From: Acidobacteriota bacterium
Lineage (GTDB): Bacteria; Acidobacteriota; Terriglobia; Bryobacterales; Bryobacteraceae
Assembly (NCBI GenBank): GCA_026393985.1
Contig: JAPKZB010000086.1
Coordinates: 31,895-95,894 of the forward strand
DNA length: 64,000 nt
Reading direction: 5' to 3'
Position 1 is the stretch's first letter. Every line of letters begins with the position of its first letter. Below the pieces are notes generated by a model, which had not been told where the DNA came from, did not search any database, and worked only from the letters and a program-made list of their open reading frames with translations. A program made the position numbers and the translations under genes. Positions 27,087-34,659 of the stretch are shown one piece after another.

Positions 27087-28348
27087 GTCGAAATTTAGAA
27101 ACGACGCAGTCCGGTCCGGAGAAGACGATTCTTGTAGGCGTCGAACTGCGCCGCCGGACCCAGCGGGGTTTCACGGCCGAAGAGTCGCTCGACGAGCTGC
27201 GCACGCTCACGGCGAGCGCGGGAGCGGAGATTGTGGACGTGTATACGCAGGTCCGCGATATGGCCGATCCCGCGCACCTGATTGGGGAAGGGAAGCTGGA
27301 GGAGTTGGCGGCTGCCGTGGCGGCCACGCAGGCGGATCTGGTTGTTTTTGACAACGAACTGACGCCAACGCAGCTGCGGAACATCGAAAAGCGGTTGGAC
27401 ACGCGCGTCGTGGACCGGACGCAGCTGATTCTGGACATTTTCGCCAAACGGGCTCGGACGCGCGAAGGCCAACTGCAGGTGGAACTTGCGCAGTTGCGGT
27501 ACCTGCTGCCGCGGTTGACGGGTAAGGGAGTGGCGATGTCGCGCCTTGGCGGCGGCATCGGGACGCGGGGACCGGGCGAGACGAAACTCGAAGTGGACCG
27601 CCGCAAGATTGGGCTGCGCATCTCCAAGATTGAGAAGAGTCTGGAGACGGTACGGGGAACTCGGTTGATTCCACGCAGCCAGCGGCAGAGCGTGCCGCTG
27701 GCGACCGTAGCGCTGGTGGGCTATACCAACGCGGGTAAGTCCACGCTTTTCAACCGGTTGACGCAGGCTGGGGTGATTGCCGATGCGCGGATGTTCGCCA
27801 CGCTCGATCCCACGGTGCGGGCCGTGCAGTTGCCCTCGCGCCGGAAGGTGCTGCTGAGCGATACGGTCGGTTTTATTCGGAATCTGCCCACGACTCTGGT
27901 CCGGGCCTTCCGGGCCACTCTCGAAGAGGTCGTAGAAGCCGCACTGCTCGTGCATGTGGTGGACTCGACGGCCGAGGCGGCGCAGCAGCAGATGGCCCAC
28001 GTGCAGGCCGTGCTCGAAGAGATTAAAGCGCACGAGACCCCGCAGATTCTGGTCTGGAATAAGCAAGACCGCGAAGGTTCGGCGCAACTGCCCGAGGGAG
28101 CGGTGGGGGTTTCGGCGGTGACCGGCGCCGGGGTGGGGCAGTTGCTCGACCGGATTGATGCGGCGCTGACGCTGGACCCGGTGGCGCCGTGCGTGCTGCG
28201 GATTCCGGCCTCGGACGGCAGTGCCTTGCACCTGTTGCATGAGACCAGCCGCGTGCTCTCGAAAACCTACGACGGCGATACGCTGGTGATTGAGGCCGTG
28301 GCCCCAGAGTCGGCCCGCCGCCGCTTGGCTGGTTACGTAGCCGGGTAG
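27083..28348 (+). CDS. hflX: Ribosome-associated GTPase HflX
   Basis: GTPase that binds the 50S subunit and helps rescue or split stalled ribosomes. The protein has 421 residues with start TTG overlapping the hfq stop (TTGA). The N-terminal HflX domain begins with [12 protein letters not shown] helical region includes [30 protein letters not shown], which is diagnostic. The G domain has the P-loop [12 protein letters not shown], the DTVGFI switch and a WNKQD motif. No other start codon is nearer the hfq stop, so the TTG is likely real and coupled. Confidence 0.95.
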   Translation: MSRNLETTQSGPEKTILVGVELRRRTQRGFTAEESLDELRTLTASAGAEIVDVYTQVRDMADPAHLIGEGKLEELAAAVAATQADLVVFDNELTPTQLRNIEKRLDTRVVDRTQLILDIFAKRARTREGQLQVELAQLRYLLPRLTGKGVAMSRLGGGIGTRGPGETKLEVDRRKIGLRISKIEKSLETVRGTRLIPRSQRQSVPLATVALVGYTNAGKSTLFNRLTQAGVIADARMFATLDPTVRAVQLPSRRKVLLSDTVGFIRNLPTTLVRAFRATLEEVVEAALLVHVVDSTAEAAQQQMAHVQAVLEEIKAHETPQILVWNKQDREGSAQLPEGAVGVSAVTGAGVGQLLDRIDAALTLDPVAPCVLRIPASDGSALHLLHETSRVLSKTYDGDTLVIEAVAPESARRRLAGYVAG

Positions 28349-28383
28349 CGTATCCCCGGCCGGGCTATAGTGGTTAGAACGGG

Positions 28384-29082
28384 ATGAATCTTCCCAACCT
28401 GCTGACGATTCTTCGCATCTTTTTCGTGCCGCTGCTGGTCGCGGCACTGGTGCAGGAGGACCTGCGCATCCATTTTTTCGGCCTCCCGGTGGCCCAGGAA
28501 TACCTGGCGCTGGCGACATTTCTGGCTGCGGCGCTGACCGATCTGCTGGACGGTTACCTCGCCCGCCGGTGGAAACAGGTAACGACGGTGGGGACGCTGC
28601 TCGACCCGGTAGCCGATAAGCTGCTGATTTCCGCCGCGCTGATTTCGCTCGTGCAGATCCGGCTGATTCCCGGCTGGCTGGCGATTCTGATTATTGCTCG
28701 CGAGTTTGCCGTGTCCGGTCTGCGGTCGATCGCCTCGGCTGAAGGCTACACGATTCAGGCCTCCGATCTGGGCAAAACGAAGATGGCGACGCAGGTGATT
28801 GCGATCTCGCTGATGCTGGTCTCGATCCGGTACAAGGAGTGGTACGGCTTTGCGATGCTGTGGATGTACGGCGTTGTCTTCTTCGCGCTGGTGAGCGCCA
28901 TTCAGTATTTCGTCAAGTTCTGGCAGCATGTTGACGGGCAGACCAAGCAGCGGCGCCGGCGCGAATTGATTACGCTTGAGCGTCACGAGAAGGTTGAGCG
29001 GCGGCGGCAGCGGCGGCAGAGCCGGATTAAGGCGCCAGATAGTCCGTCCGGCCCCCATCGACCGCCAACACCTGCCCGGTAA
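28384..29082 (+). CDS. pgsA: CDP-diacylglycerol--glycerol-3-phosphate 3-phosphatidyltransferase
   Basis: Integral membrane enzyme that makes phosphatidylglycerol phosphate. The CDP-alcohol phosphotransferase signature D-G-x2-A-R-x8-G-x3-D-x3-D is present as DGYLARRWKQVTTVGTLLD followed by PVADK. The start NLPNLLTILRIFFVPLL is typical for PgsA. The protein has 232 residues. The last 35 or so are a basic Arg-rich tail and a Pro-rich end, longer than usual. The final 56 bases overlap the convergent SDR gene. Confidence 0.92.
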   Translation: MNLPNLLTILRIFFVPLLVAALVQEDLRIHFFGLPVAQEYLALATFLAAALTDLLDGYLARRWKQVTTVGTLLDPVADKLLISAALISLVQIRLIPGWLAILIIAREFAVSGLRSIASAEGYTIQASDLGKTKMATQVIAISLMLVSIRYKEWYGFAMLWMYGVVFFALVSAIQYFVKFWQHVDGQTKQRRRRELITLERHEKVERRRQRRQSRIKAPDSPSGPHRPPTPAR

Positions 29083-29788
29083 GAAAGCCGGCCTGTTCGC
29101 TTGCCAGAAAGGCAATCGCATGGGCGATATCGTCCGGCGTGCCCACGCGGCGGACCATGGCCTTGGCGGCCATCGTGGCCAGAAGTTGTTCGGCCTCGGC
29201 GGGGGTGCGTCCCGCGTGGACCATGTCGGTACTGATGAAGCCGGGCGCGACGGCGTTGACGGTGATACCGTGCGGGCCGAGGTCAAGGGCAAAGCGTTTG
29301 GTGAGCGCGATGACGGCCGCCTTGGTGGCGGCGTAAAACGTGGTGCCGGGCATTGCGGTGCCGAAGGCTGCAATGGAGGTGAGATTGATGATGCGGCCGA
29401 AGCCGCCGGCCTGCATGCCGGGGACAATGGCGCGGGTGACGTGGACGAGGCCATCGACGTTGACGCGGCGCATGGGCTCCATCCGCGTGAAGTCAAAGTC
29501 GGCGAGGTCGCCGCGGTGCAGAATACCGGCGTTGTTGACGAGGATGGTAACCGGTCCGAGGCGGGCGTTGATTTCGGCTGCCATCGCCGGGGCGCAGGCA
29601 GGATCGCCAATGTCGCCCTGCACGGCAATTGCCCGGCCGCCGGCGCGGACAATCTCCTCCACGGCTTGTCTGGCCGCCTCAGCGTTTTCGCGGTAGTTGA
29701 GCGCCACGGCATTCCCGTCAAGCGCCAGGCGCAGGGCGGTCGCCCGGCCGATGCCCCGGGATGCGCCGGTGACGAGAGCGACGGCCAA
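29027..29788 (-). CDS. Short-chain dehydrogenase/reductase, FabG-like
   Basis: NAD(P)H-dependent oxidoreductase of the classical SDR type, 253 residues. The cofactor loop TGASRGIG is at about 8-15, the NNAG motif is in ILVNNAGIL, the catalytic Ser is in INLTSIAAFG and the Tyr/Lys pair is in FYAATKAAV. The C-terminal VDGGRTDYLAP is FabG-like. It may be a 3-oxoacyl-ACP reductase, but no fatty-acid genes are adjacent, so the substrate is open. It starts two bases before the clpS stop region and may share its transcript. Confidence 0.85.
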   Translation of the reverse strand: MAVALVTGASRGIGRATALRLALDGNAVALNYRENAEAARQAVEEIVRAGGRAIAVQGDIGDPACAPAMAAEINARLGPVTILVNNAGILHRGDLADFDFTRMEPMRRVNVDGLVHVTRAIVPGMQAGGFGRIINLTSIAAFGTAMPGTTFYAATKAAVIALTKRFALDLGPHGITVNAVAPGFISTDMVHAGRTPAEAEQLLATMAAKAMVRRVGTPDDIAHAIAFLASEQAGFLTGQVLAVDGGRTDYLAP

Positions 29789-29790
29789 GG

Positions 29791-30132
29791 CTACTCGGCT
29801 CCGTGGGTGGCCGGTTCGACCACGGCGGTCATCGAGCCCTTCGAGATGGCCATCCGCGGGTCGGCGCCGTAGCCGTGGATCATCTCCCGGGCGACGGTGG
29901 CCTCTTCGATCTCGCCGGTCAAAACGATGGTGCGGCCGAGGGTGTCTACCTCAACAGTGTGGCGCACGGCACGGGCTTCGCTTAACGAAAACAGGCGCAT
30001 CAGCATCTCGATGACGTAGTCGTAGGTATGCTCGTCGTCATCGAGCAGTACAACGTTATAGAGCTTGGCGTGTTCCGCGCCGGTCTCCTCTCCCGTCTCC
30101 CATTCGGTGAAGGTTTTCGTGGCTGTGGACAT
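29791..30132 (-). CDS. clpS: ClpS-like adaptor for Clp protease
   Basis: Cytoplasmic adaptor that delivers N-degron substrates to ClpAP. The protein has 113 residues. The core segment YNVVLLDDDEHTYDYVIEMLMRLF corresponds to the ClpS motif around YNVVLLNDD; the second half, with TGEIEEATVAREMIHGYG, fits the ClpS fold. The N-terminal extension of about 25 acidic/Thr residues is longer than average. No clpA gene is in the window. It is the first gene of a - strand pair with the SDR. Confidence 0.85.
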   Translation of the reverse strand: MSTATKTFTEWETGEETGAEHAKLYNVVLLDDDEHTYDYVIEMLMRLFSLSEARAVRHTVEVDTLGRTIVLTGEIEEATVAREMIHGYGADPRMAISKGSMTAVVEPATHGAE

Positions 30133-30151
30133 AGAAAATGCGCTGCCGCTA

Positions 30152-30337
30152 CTAGCCGTGACCGAGTTTCATGAGCCAGCCCAGGCCGAAGATGGTGCCG
30201 ATGAAACGGGCAAAGCAGAGCACGCCGTACTGAAGGCGCTCTTTGTCGGTCTTCCTGGTTACCACGCCCAGCACTACAGAGATAAGCAACGCCATGAGAA
30301 TGGCTGTTTCGAGATGGGAAAGCGCAATTTTCGGCAT
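30152..30337 (-). CDS. 61-residue single-span membrane protein
   Basis: Small protein of unknown function. The start ATG at 30337 is preceded by AAGGA about eight bases upstream. The sequence has two hydrophobic stretches (AILMALLISVVLGVV and FARFIGTIFGLGWLM) separated by a basic loop (TRKTDKERLQ), so it may span the membrane twice. It lies five bases downstream of the 142-residue DUF6677-like gene, suggesting that the two act together. The longer open frame extending to 30478 reads through that gene and is not supported. Confidence 0.7.
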   Translation of the reverse strand: MPKIALSHLETAILMALLISVVLGVVTRKTDKERLQYGVLCFARFIGTIFGLGWLMKLGHG

Positions 30338-30342
30338 GCGAT

Positions 30343-30771
30343 TCAGTCCTTCTTGCCCGTGGCAATCTCGTAGGCGTCGACCAGCGCGAGCACGTTCAAC
30401 AATCCGGCACCGGCCAGGAATTTGGTCCCGTAATCGTGAACGTGTCCGGCGACGTCGGTTTGATCGTAGCCCAGCCAAGTAGCAAGAAAGTAGGGAAGCC
30501 CGACCATTTTGTTGGCAAAGTTGCCGCCGGTGTAAATCAGAGTCGTGAGCAGGTCGCCGGTTTGCGGTTCAAAGAACGCTCCCCGCATCATCAGTCCGAC
30601 CACGAAGCAGATGAGGATAGAGACCCCTAGCAGCAGGCCCCGCTGTTTGCGGCCCAGGTAGACGTGCCCGGCGCCGGGGATGAGCCAGCCCACCAGAACC
30701 GGGGCGACCCACTGCATCAGCGGAACTTTTTTTTGCGGATTGAGGGCGGCGGCTACGGTCTTATCTGCCAT
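30343..30771 (-). CDS. DUF6677-like small membrane protein
   Basis: Membrane protein of unknown function, 142 residues. The segment VGWLIPGAGHVYLGRKQRG resembles the TM2/DUF6677 type of small membrane protein common in acidobacteria, and the C-terminal DYGTKFLAGAGLLNVLALVDAYEIA continues that family pattern. It has about three hydrophobic segments. The family assignment comes from memory of the motif and is tentative. The small two-span gene follows directly. Confidence 0.7.
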   Translation of the reverse strand: MADKTVAAALNPQKKVPLMQWVAPVLVGWLIPGAGHVYLGRKQRGLLLGVSILICFVVGLMMRGAFFEPQTGDLLTTLIYTGGNFANKMVGLPYFLATWLGYDQTDVAGHVHDYGTKFLAGAGLLNVLALVDAYEIATGKKD

Positions 30772-30822
30772 GGAAGATATCCCTTAATTCTGACATATCC
30801 GAAACGTAGCCGCGCCGGCGGA

Positions 30823-31140
30823 CTACTTCTGTTTGGCGATGATCTTGTCTTTGATCTTGTCGTAAACGCCCTGGGGGACCCCGGCTTTCTTGACGATCTC
30901 GTCTTTGCCCTTATAAGGACGGTTGGCGATGATCTTCGCCGAGTAGGCGTCGCCAATACCGGGGATGGACTTGAGGGTGGCGGCATCGGCCGAATTGATG
31001 TCAATCAGTCCGGCGGCTTCGGCCTTGGCGGAGGCGGCCTTGGCGGAGGCGGCCTTCTTGGCCGGGGCCTGGCCGAAGCTGGGAGCGATGGCGACGCACA
31101 GGGCGATCACCGTCAGGAGAAGAGATTTTCTGAGAACCAT
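30823..31140 (-). CDS. Secreted helix-hairpin-helix (ComEA-like) protein
   Basis: The protein has 105 residues with a signal peptide (LLLTVIALCVAIAPSFGQA). An Ala/Lys-rich linker precedes a single ComEA-type HhH domain: IDINSADAATLKSIPGIGDAYSAKII. This fold binds DNA non-specifically. ComEA proteins take up DNA in competence; here no comEC or pilus gene is adjacent, so a role in DNA uptake is only possible. It is divergent from the TPR gene across 74 bases. Confidence 0.85.
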   Translation of the reverse strand: MVLRKSLLLTVIALCVAIAPSFGQAPAKKAASAKAASAKAEAAGLIDINSADAATLKSIPGIGDAYSAKIIANRPYKGKDEIVKKAGVPQGVYDKIKDKIIAKQK

Positions 31141-31214
31141 AGGGCGTATTGTACGGGAAGTTGCCGGTTAGTTCACGAAAGATTCTTAACCCGCGCAGCC
31201 GCTACACTGAAGTC

Positions 31215-32423
31215 ATGGCGCTGCTTGCGTTGTTTCTGCTGCTGCAATCGGATCCGACGTCCCTGGGGATGAAAGCCCTCGATGAGAGCAAGTTGGAACA
31301 GGCGCTCGTTCACTTCGGCGCCGCCCTCCAGGTCGATGCCGAAGACGTTTCGGCCAACTTCTACTACGGACTGACGCTCAGTCTGGTCAATCGCCAGGCC
31401 GAGTCGATTCCGTTCTATCAAAAAGTGCTAGCGAAGCAGCCGGAGCTGTTTGAAGCGCAGTTGAACCTGGGCGTTGTGCTGGTGCGCACGGGGCGCACCG
31501 CCGAGGGGTTGTCGCTCCTTGAAAAGGCGCAGGCGCAGCAGCCCAAACAGTTCCGTCCGAACTACTATCTCGGCGAGGCGCATGTCACCCTCGAACACTG
31601 GGAGGCGGCAGAGACCGCTCTGCAGGCGGCACTGGGGGCCGAATCGACGAGCGCCCCGGCCATGGCTTTGCTCGGGAAGGCGCTGGCCAAGCAGGGCCGT
31701 GTGAAGGAGTCGGCCATCTGGTACCAGAGCGCAGCCAAGGCCGACCCGGCGTATAAAGATGCCCTGCTCGAACTGGCAGGGTTCCACGAAGCCGCGGGCC
31801 AGAAGGCCGAGGCGGCGTCGCTCTACCGGCTTTTCCCGGACAACGGGGCGGCCCGCGAGCGCCTGGGCGTGCTGCTGATTGAGCAGGGTGAGGCGGCCGA
31901 TGCCGTCGCCCAGCTCGAAAAAGCCGTGGCCGAATCGCCCACCACGGCCAATCGCCTGGCGCTGGCGACCGCCTACCTGAAGGCTAAACAAAACGCCAAG
32001 GCTGCCCCGCTGCTCACCCAGGCCGTAGCAGCCGAACCAGGCAACGCCGAACTGCGGCTCACGCTGGGCCGCATCTATCGCGAAGACAAGCGCATGCCCG
32101 AGGCGGCCCGCGAGTTTCTGGCCGCCGCGCAGCTCGACCCGAAACTGAAGCCGGCCTGGAGTGAGTTGGGCGCCACGCTGTTTCTACTCGGCGACTATCC
32201 GCAGACATTGAAGGCCTTTGCCCGGCTGAAGGCGCTCGGCGAGGAGCAGAACGCCGCGGTGCTCTATCTCGAGGCCCTTTGCTACGACCGCCAGCAGATG
32301 TATAAAGAAGCTGTGCCGGCCTATGAAAAGTTTTTGGCCGCGGCTGGGGGGAAGATGCCCGAAGAAGAGTTCAAAGGCCGGCAGCGGCTGCGGATTGTGA
32401 GCCGCATGGCGAACAAGCGATGA
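31215..32423 (+). CDS. TPR-repeat protein with signal peptide
   Basis: The ATG at 31215 gives 402 residues and a hydrophobic N-terminus (MALLALFLLLQSDP). The rest is a tandem array of 34-residue tetratricopeptide repeats, seen as repeated A-x-x-x-Y/F patterns such as ALVHFGAALQVDAEDVSANFYYG and FEAQLNLGVVLVRTGRTAEGL. These form a superhelical protein-protein scaffold. The stop overlaps the next start (ATGA). The three genes 31215-33489 look like one operon for an envelope-associated complex of unknown role. Confidence 0.8.
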   Translation: MALLALFLLLQSDPTSLGMKALDESKLEQALVHFGAALQVDAEDVSANFYYGLTLSLVNRQAESIPFYQKVLAKQPELFEAQLNLGVVLVRTGRTAEGLSLLEKAQAQQPKQFRPNYYLGEAHVTLEHWEAAETALQAALGAESTSAPAMALLGKALAKQGRVKESAIWYQSAAKADPAYKDALLELAGFHEAAGQKAEAASLYRLFPDNGAARERLGVLLIEQGEAADAVAQLEKAVAESPTTANRLALATAYLKAKQNAKAAPLLTQAVAAEPGNAELRLTLGRIYREDKRMPEAAREFLAAAQLDPKLKPAWSELGATLFLLGDYPQTLKAFARLKALGEEQNAAVLYLEALCYDRQQMYKEAVPAYEKFLAAAGGKMPEEEFKGRQRLRIVSRMANKR

Positions 32424-32863
32424 GGCGGCTTCTGCTGGCAGGGCTGTGGACGGCGGTGGTGGCCGCCGCCGGTGCCTCCGACGGCCGTCTGAATGCCGTG
32501 AAGACCGAGCCGAATCTGGAGCGCCGGAGCGAGTTGGCGCTGGTCTACGCCGGCGAGGTGCTGACGAGGCTGCGGCCGGAGCTCGAAACCAAGACCTGGG
32601 CGGCGGTGGCGCCGGAGGTGGAGGAGTTTCGGGCGGCGGTGGATCTGTCGGTCGCCTCGCTGAAGGCTACGGGCAAGGACGCCCGCCGCAGTCCGAAGTA
32701 CTTCAAGCGGGCGGAGTTGAAACTGCGGGAGTTGAGCCGGCGGCTCAAGGGATTGCAGGCTCTGCTGGGCGTTGAGGATCGCCCGCGGATGGACGAGGTG
32801 ATCGCCTACGTCGAGCGGCTGCAGGATGAGCTGGTCGACATGACCATGGGGGTGCGCCGGTGA
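32420..32863 (+). CDS. Small exported helical protein, unknown
   Basis: Not recognised. The 147 residues start with a basic and hydrophobic signal peptide (MRRLLLAGLWTAVVAAAGAS). The rest is predicted helical with many Arg/Glu/Leu, for example LKLRELSRRLKGLQALLG. It overlaps the TPR gene by four bases (ATGA) and the next gene by four bases (GTGA), so it is part of a coupled three-gene operon. Confidence 0.65.
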   Translation: MRRLLLAGLWTAVVAAAGASDGRLNAVKTEPNLERRSELALVYAGEVLTRLRPELETKTWAAVAPEVEEFRAAVDLSVASLKATGKDARRSPKYFKRAELKLRELSRRLKGLQALLGVEDRPRMDEVIAYVERLQDELVDMTMGVRR

Positions 32864-33489
32864 GGCTGGCCGTGTTGTTGCTTTGTGCGCTGCTGCCGCT
32901 TGCGGCGCAGAAGGATTTTCTGACGGCCGATGAGGTCGACCAGGTACGGCTGGTGCAGGAGCCGAACGCCCGGCTCCGCCTCTACATGCTTTTCGCCAAG
33001 CAGCGGATGGATCAGGTGGACAGCCTGCTGAAGCGCGAGAAGCCGGGCCGTAGCGCGCTGCTGCATGACCTGCTCGATGAGTTCACCAAGATTATCGAGG
33101 CGGCCGACACCGTGGCCGATGATGCCATCAAGCGCAAGGTGGCGCTCGATGAGGGACTGATGGCGGTGATCAAGGCCGAGCGGGACTTCGCCGAGCGCTT
33201 GACGAAGATTAAAGAAGCGCCGCCCAAAGACTTCGCCCGCTACGAACTGGTGCTTGATACGGCGCTCGAGACGACGAACGACTCGATTGAGATTGCCCAA
33301 TCCGACATCAACGAGCGCGGCGGCCAACTCGCGGCGCGGGAGCAGAAAGAGCGCAAGGAGCGCGAGGCGCTGCTGGGGGAAAAAGAGTTGGGCGAGAAGA
33401 AGGCGGCCGAGAAAAAAGAGGCCGCGGTGGAGTCCAAACGGAAGGCGCCGACTCTGAAACGGAAGGGAGAGACGGCGCCGCCGAAGTAG
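32860..33489 (+). CDS. Exported helical protein with charged Lys/Glu tail, unknown
   Basis: GTG start at 32860 overlapping the upstream stop (GTGA). The protein has 209 residues. A signal peptide (VLLLCALLPLAAQ) precedes a helical body, and the last 60 residues are almost all Lys, Glu, Ala and Arg (KERKEREALLGEKELGEKK), likely a long charged helix. No family was recognised. It ends 10 bases from the convergent selenoprotein candidate. Confidence 0.65.
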   Translation: MRLAVLLLCALLPLAAQKDFLTADEVDQVRLVQEPNARLRLYMLFAKQRMDQVDSLLKREKPGRSALLHDLLDEFTKIIEAADTVADDAIKRKVALDEGLMAVIKAERDFAERLTKIKEAPPKDFARYELVLDTALETTNDSIEIAQSDINERGGQLAAREQKERKEREALLGEKELGEKKAAEKKEAAVESKRKAPTLKRKGETAPPK

Positions 33490-33499
33490 AGCTGCCCGG

Positions 33500-33856
33500 C
33501 TACGGAGGGCTCAGAAGTGTCGAGTAAGTCCCCTCGTCGAAGCCGACGAGCAGCGTCTTGCCGACACGGAGCGCCGGGGCGCGGAGGTTGCCGCTGGGGC
33601 CAACCACGAGCGCGGCGATCTCGTCGTCGGACGGGTTCGTTTTCATCTCGAGCCGCAAAACGTTCTTGCCTTTGGTTGCGTAAACGGTTGCTGCCTGGCG
33701 GGCCAGCGCGATCGCTCCGGCGCGATCGATCGCCTGTTTTTTAGCGTCCACTTGAACGGCCGTGGACAGGCCGGCGTGCGCAAGAAACTCCTGCGTTTTG
33801 CCACAGGTTTTTCAACCGGGGCGGTGATAGCTCCAATCAATACGGGAAGTTGCCAT
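33500..33856 (-). CDS. Candidate selenoprotein: ArsC/thioredoxin-fold protein with in-frame TGA (Sec)
   Basis: Read from ATG at 33856, the frame runs 14 codons (ending in WSYHRPG), meets TGA at 33814-33812, and continues in the same phase for 103 codons to TAG. If TGA is selenocysteine, residues 15-18 form UxxC (U-K-T-C), followed by GKTQEFL. The rest fits an ArsC-like thioredoxin fold: VDAKKQAIDRAGAI, then a cis-Pro type GNLRAPALRVGKTLLVGF. The 118-residue length suits that family. A plain ORF begins at GTG 33751 and would lack strand 1 and the redox site. A 6-bp hairpin starts 17 bases after the TGA (see 33779-33795). Cys-to-stop mutation in a pseudogene is the main alternative. No sel genes are in the window. 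Confidence 0.75.
33779..33795 (-). promoter_or_regulatory. SECIS-like hairpin downstream of the in-frame TGA
   Basis: On the - strand the sequence CGCAGGAGTTTCTTGCG folds into a six-pair stem (one G-U) with the five-base loop AGUUU. Counting from the TGA, the stem begins at base 17 and the loop at base 23. Its second loop base is G. A lower GGC/GCC helix (33800-33802 with 33773-33775) can extend it. Bacterial SECIS elements sit directly 3' of the UGA with an apical loop carrying a G in its first two positions, so the geometry fits. The SelB-binding role is inference. Confidence 0.55.
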
Positions 33857-33867
33857 ACTTTAAAGAT

Positions 33868-34164
33868 ATGCCAGAGCAGTGGAAGACCGCTATTGATGCC
33901 CAGGGGCGGATGCCGCTGCCGGCCGCGTTGGGCGCCGGTGGTCTCTACAGTGTGATTGTCGCGCCGCGCAGCGGCGGCGGGGTTTGGGTGGTGACCCGGG
34001 AAGGCGAGCGGGATCTGCCGCTGCCGATTCGCGTGATCTCGCGGCGGGTGGCGGTGGATAAAGACGGTGCCATCCGGGTGCCGGCCGAGATGAACGCCTG
34101 GAAGGGCAAGCGGGTGGCGATTCGCGCCGAAAAGCCCGGGATGTGGGTGGCGTTGCAGGCCTAA
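33868..34164 (+). CDS. Small protein of unknown function
   Basis: The ATG at 33868 gives 98 residues; TTG 33850 would add six. No signal or membrane segment is present. The middle has the segment VDKDGAIRVPAEM, which loosely recalls AbrB/SpoVT-type beta elements, but this is not enough for a family call. The start lies only 11 bases from the start of the divergent selenoprotein candidate, with CTTTAAAG between them. No clear ribosome site precedes it. Confidence 0.5.
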   Translation: MPEQWKTAIDAQGRMPLPAALGAGGLYSVIVAPRSGGGVWVVTREGERDLPLPIRVISRRVAVDKDGAIRVPAEMNAWKGKRVAIRAEKPGMWVALQA

Positions 34165-34173
34165 GCAGGGATC

Positions 34174-34653
34174 ATGACGCGCCGGTTGCTGCTGGGGACG
34201 TTGCCGCTGGGGCTGGTCGATGGTCTGGAGGCGGCGCCGCCATCGTCCCGGCACCGGGTTCGTTTCGACGGGGTGGGGCGGCTGCGGATCGGCATGGGTG
34301 AGGCGGAGTTGCGCCAACAGGTGGGGCCGGCGCTGCGGATTACGGTGCGCGACTCCGGGGTGTATGCCGGATGGGGCGATCCGTATCTGGGTCTGCTGCT
34401 TGAGGCGGGGTGCCTGGTGCGGATTGACGTGGCTGGGGGGCCGTGGCGGACGGTGGGTGGTGGGCGGGTGGGGAGCCTGGAGGTGGAGATTCGGGCGATT
34501 TTCAAGAACCGCGTGGAGGTGATGCCCCACAGCTACGACCCGCGCGGCCGCGTGCTGGTGGTGGGCGGGCGGCAGCATGCGCTGGCGTTTGAAACCGATG
34601 GTGACGTGGTGACGGCGCTGCGGGCGGGGGTGCGTGAGAAGCTGCTGGGGTAG
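34174..34653 (+). CDS. Exported protein of unknown function
   Basis: Not recognised; 159 residues. The N-terminus (MTRRLLLGTLPLGLVDGLEAAP) looks like a signal peptide. The mature part is beta-rich, with LRIGMGEAELRQQVGPALRITVRDSGVYAGWGDPYLGLLLEAGCLVRIDV. It starts nine bases after the previous gene and six bases before the kelch-like gene, so it may belong to the same short operon. Confidence 0.6.
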   Translation: MTRRLLLGTLPLGLVDGLEAAPPSSRHRVRFDGVGRLRIGMGEAELRQQVGPALRITVRDSGVYAGWGDPYLGLLLEAGCLVRIDVAGGPWRTVGGGRVGSLEVEIRAIFKNRVEVMPHSYDPRGRVLVVGGRQHALAFETDGDVVTALRAGVREKLLG

Positions 34654-34659
34654 GGGCCA

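Noticed and set aside
33500..33751. 83-residue ORF from GTG as the complete gene
   Set aside because: It lacks the first strand and active site of its fold, while the same frame continues upstream through a TGA to a good ATG; the longer reading explains the sequence better.
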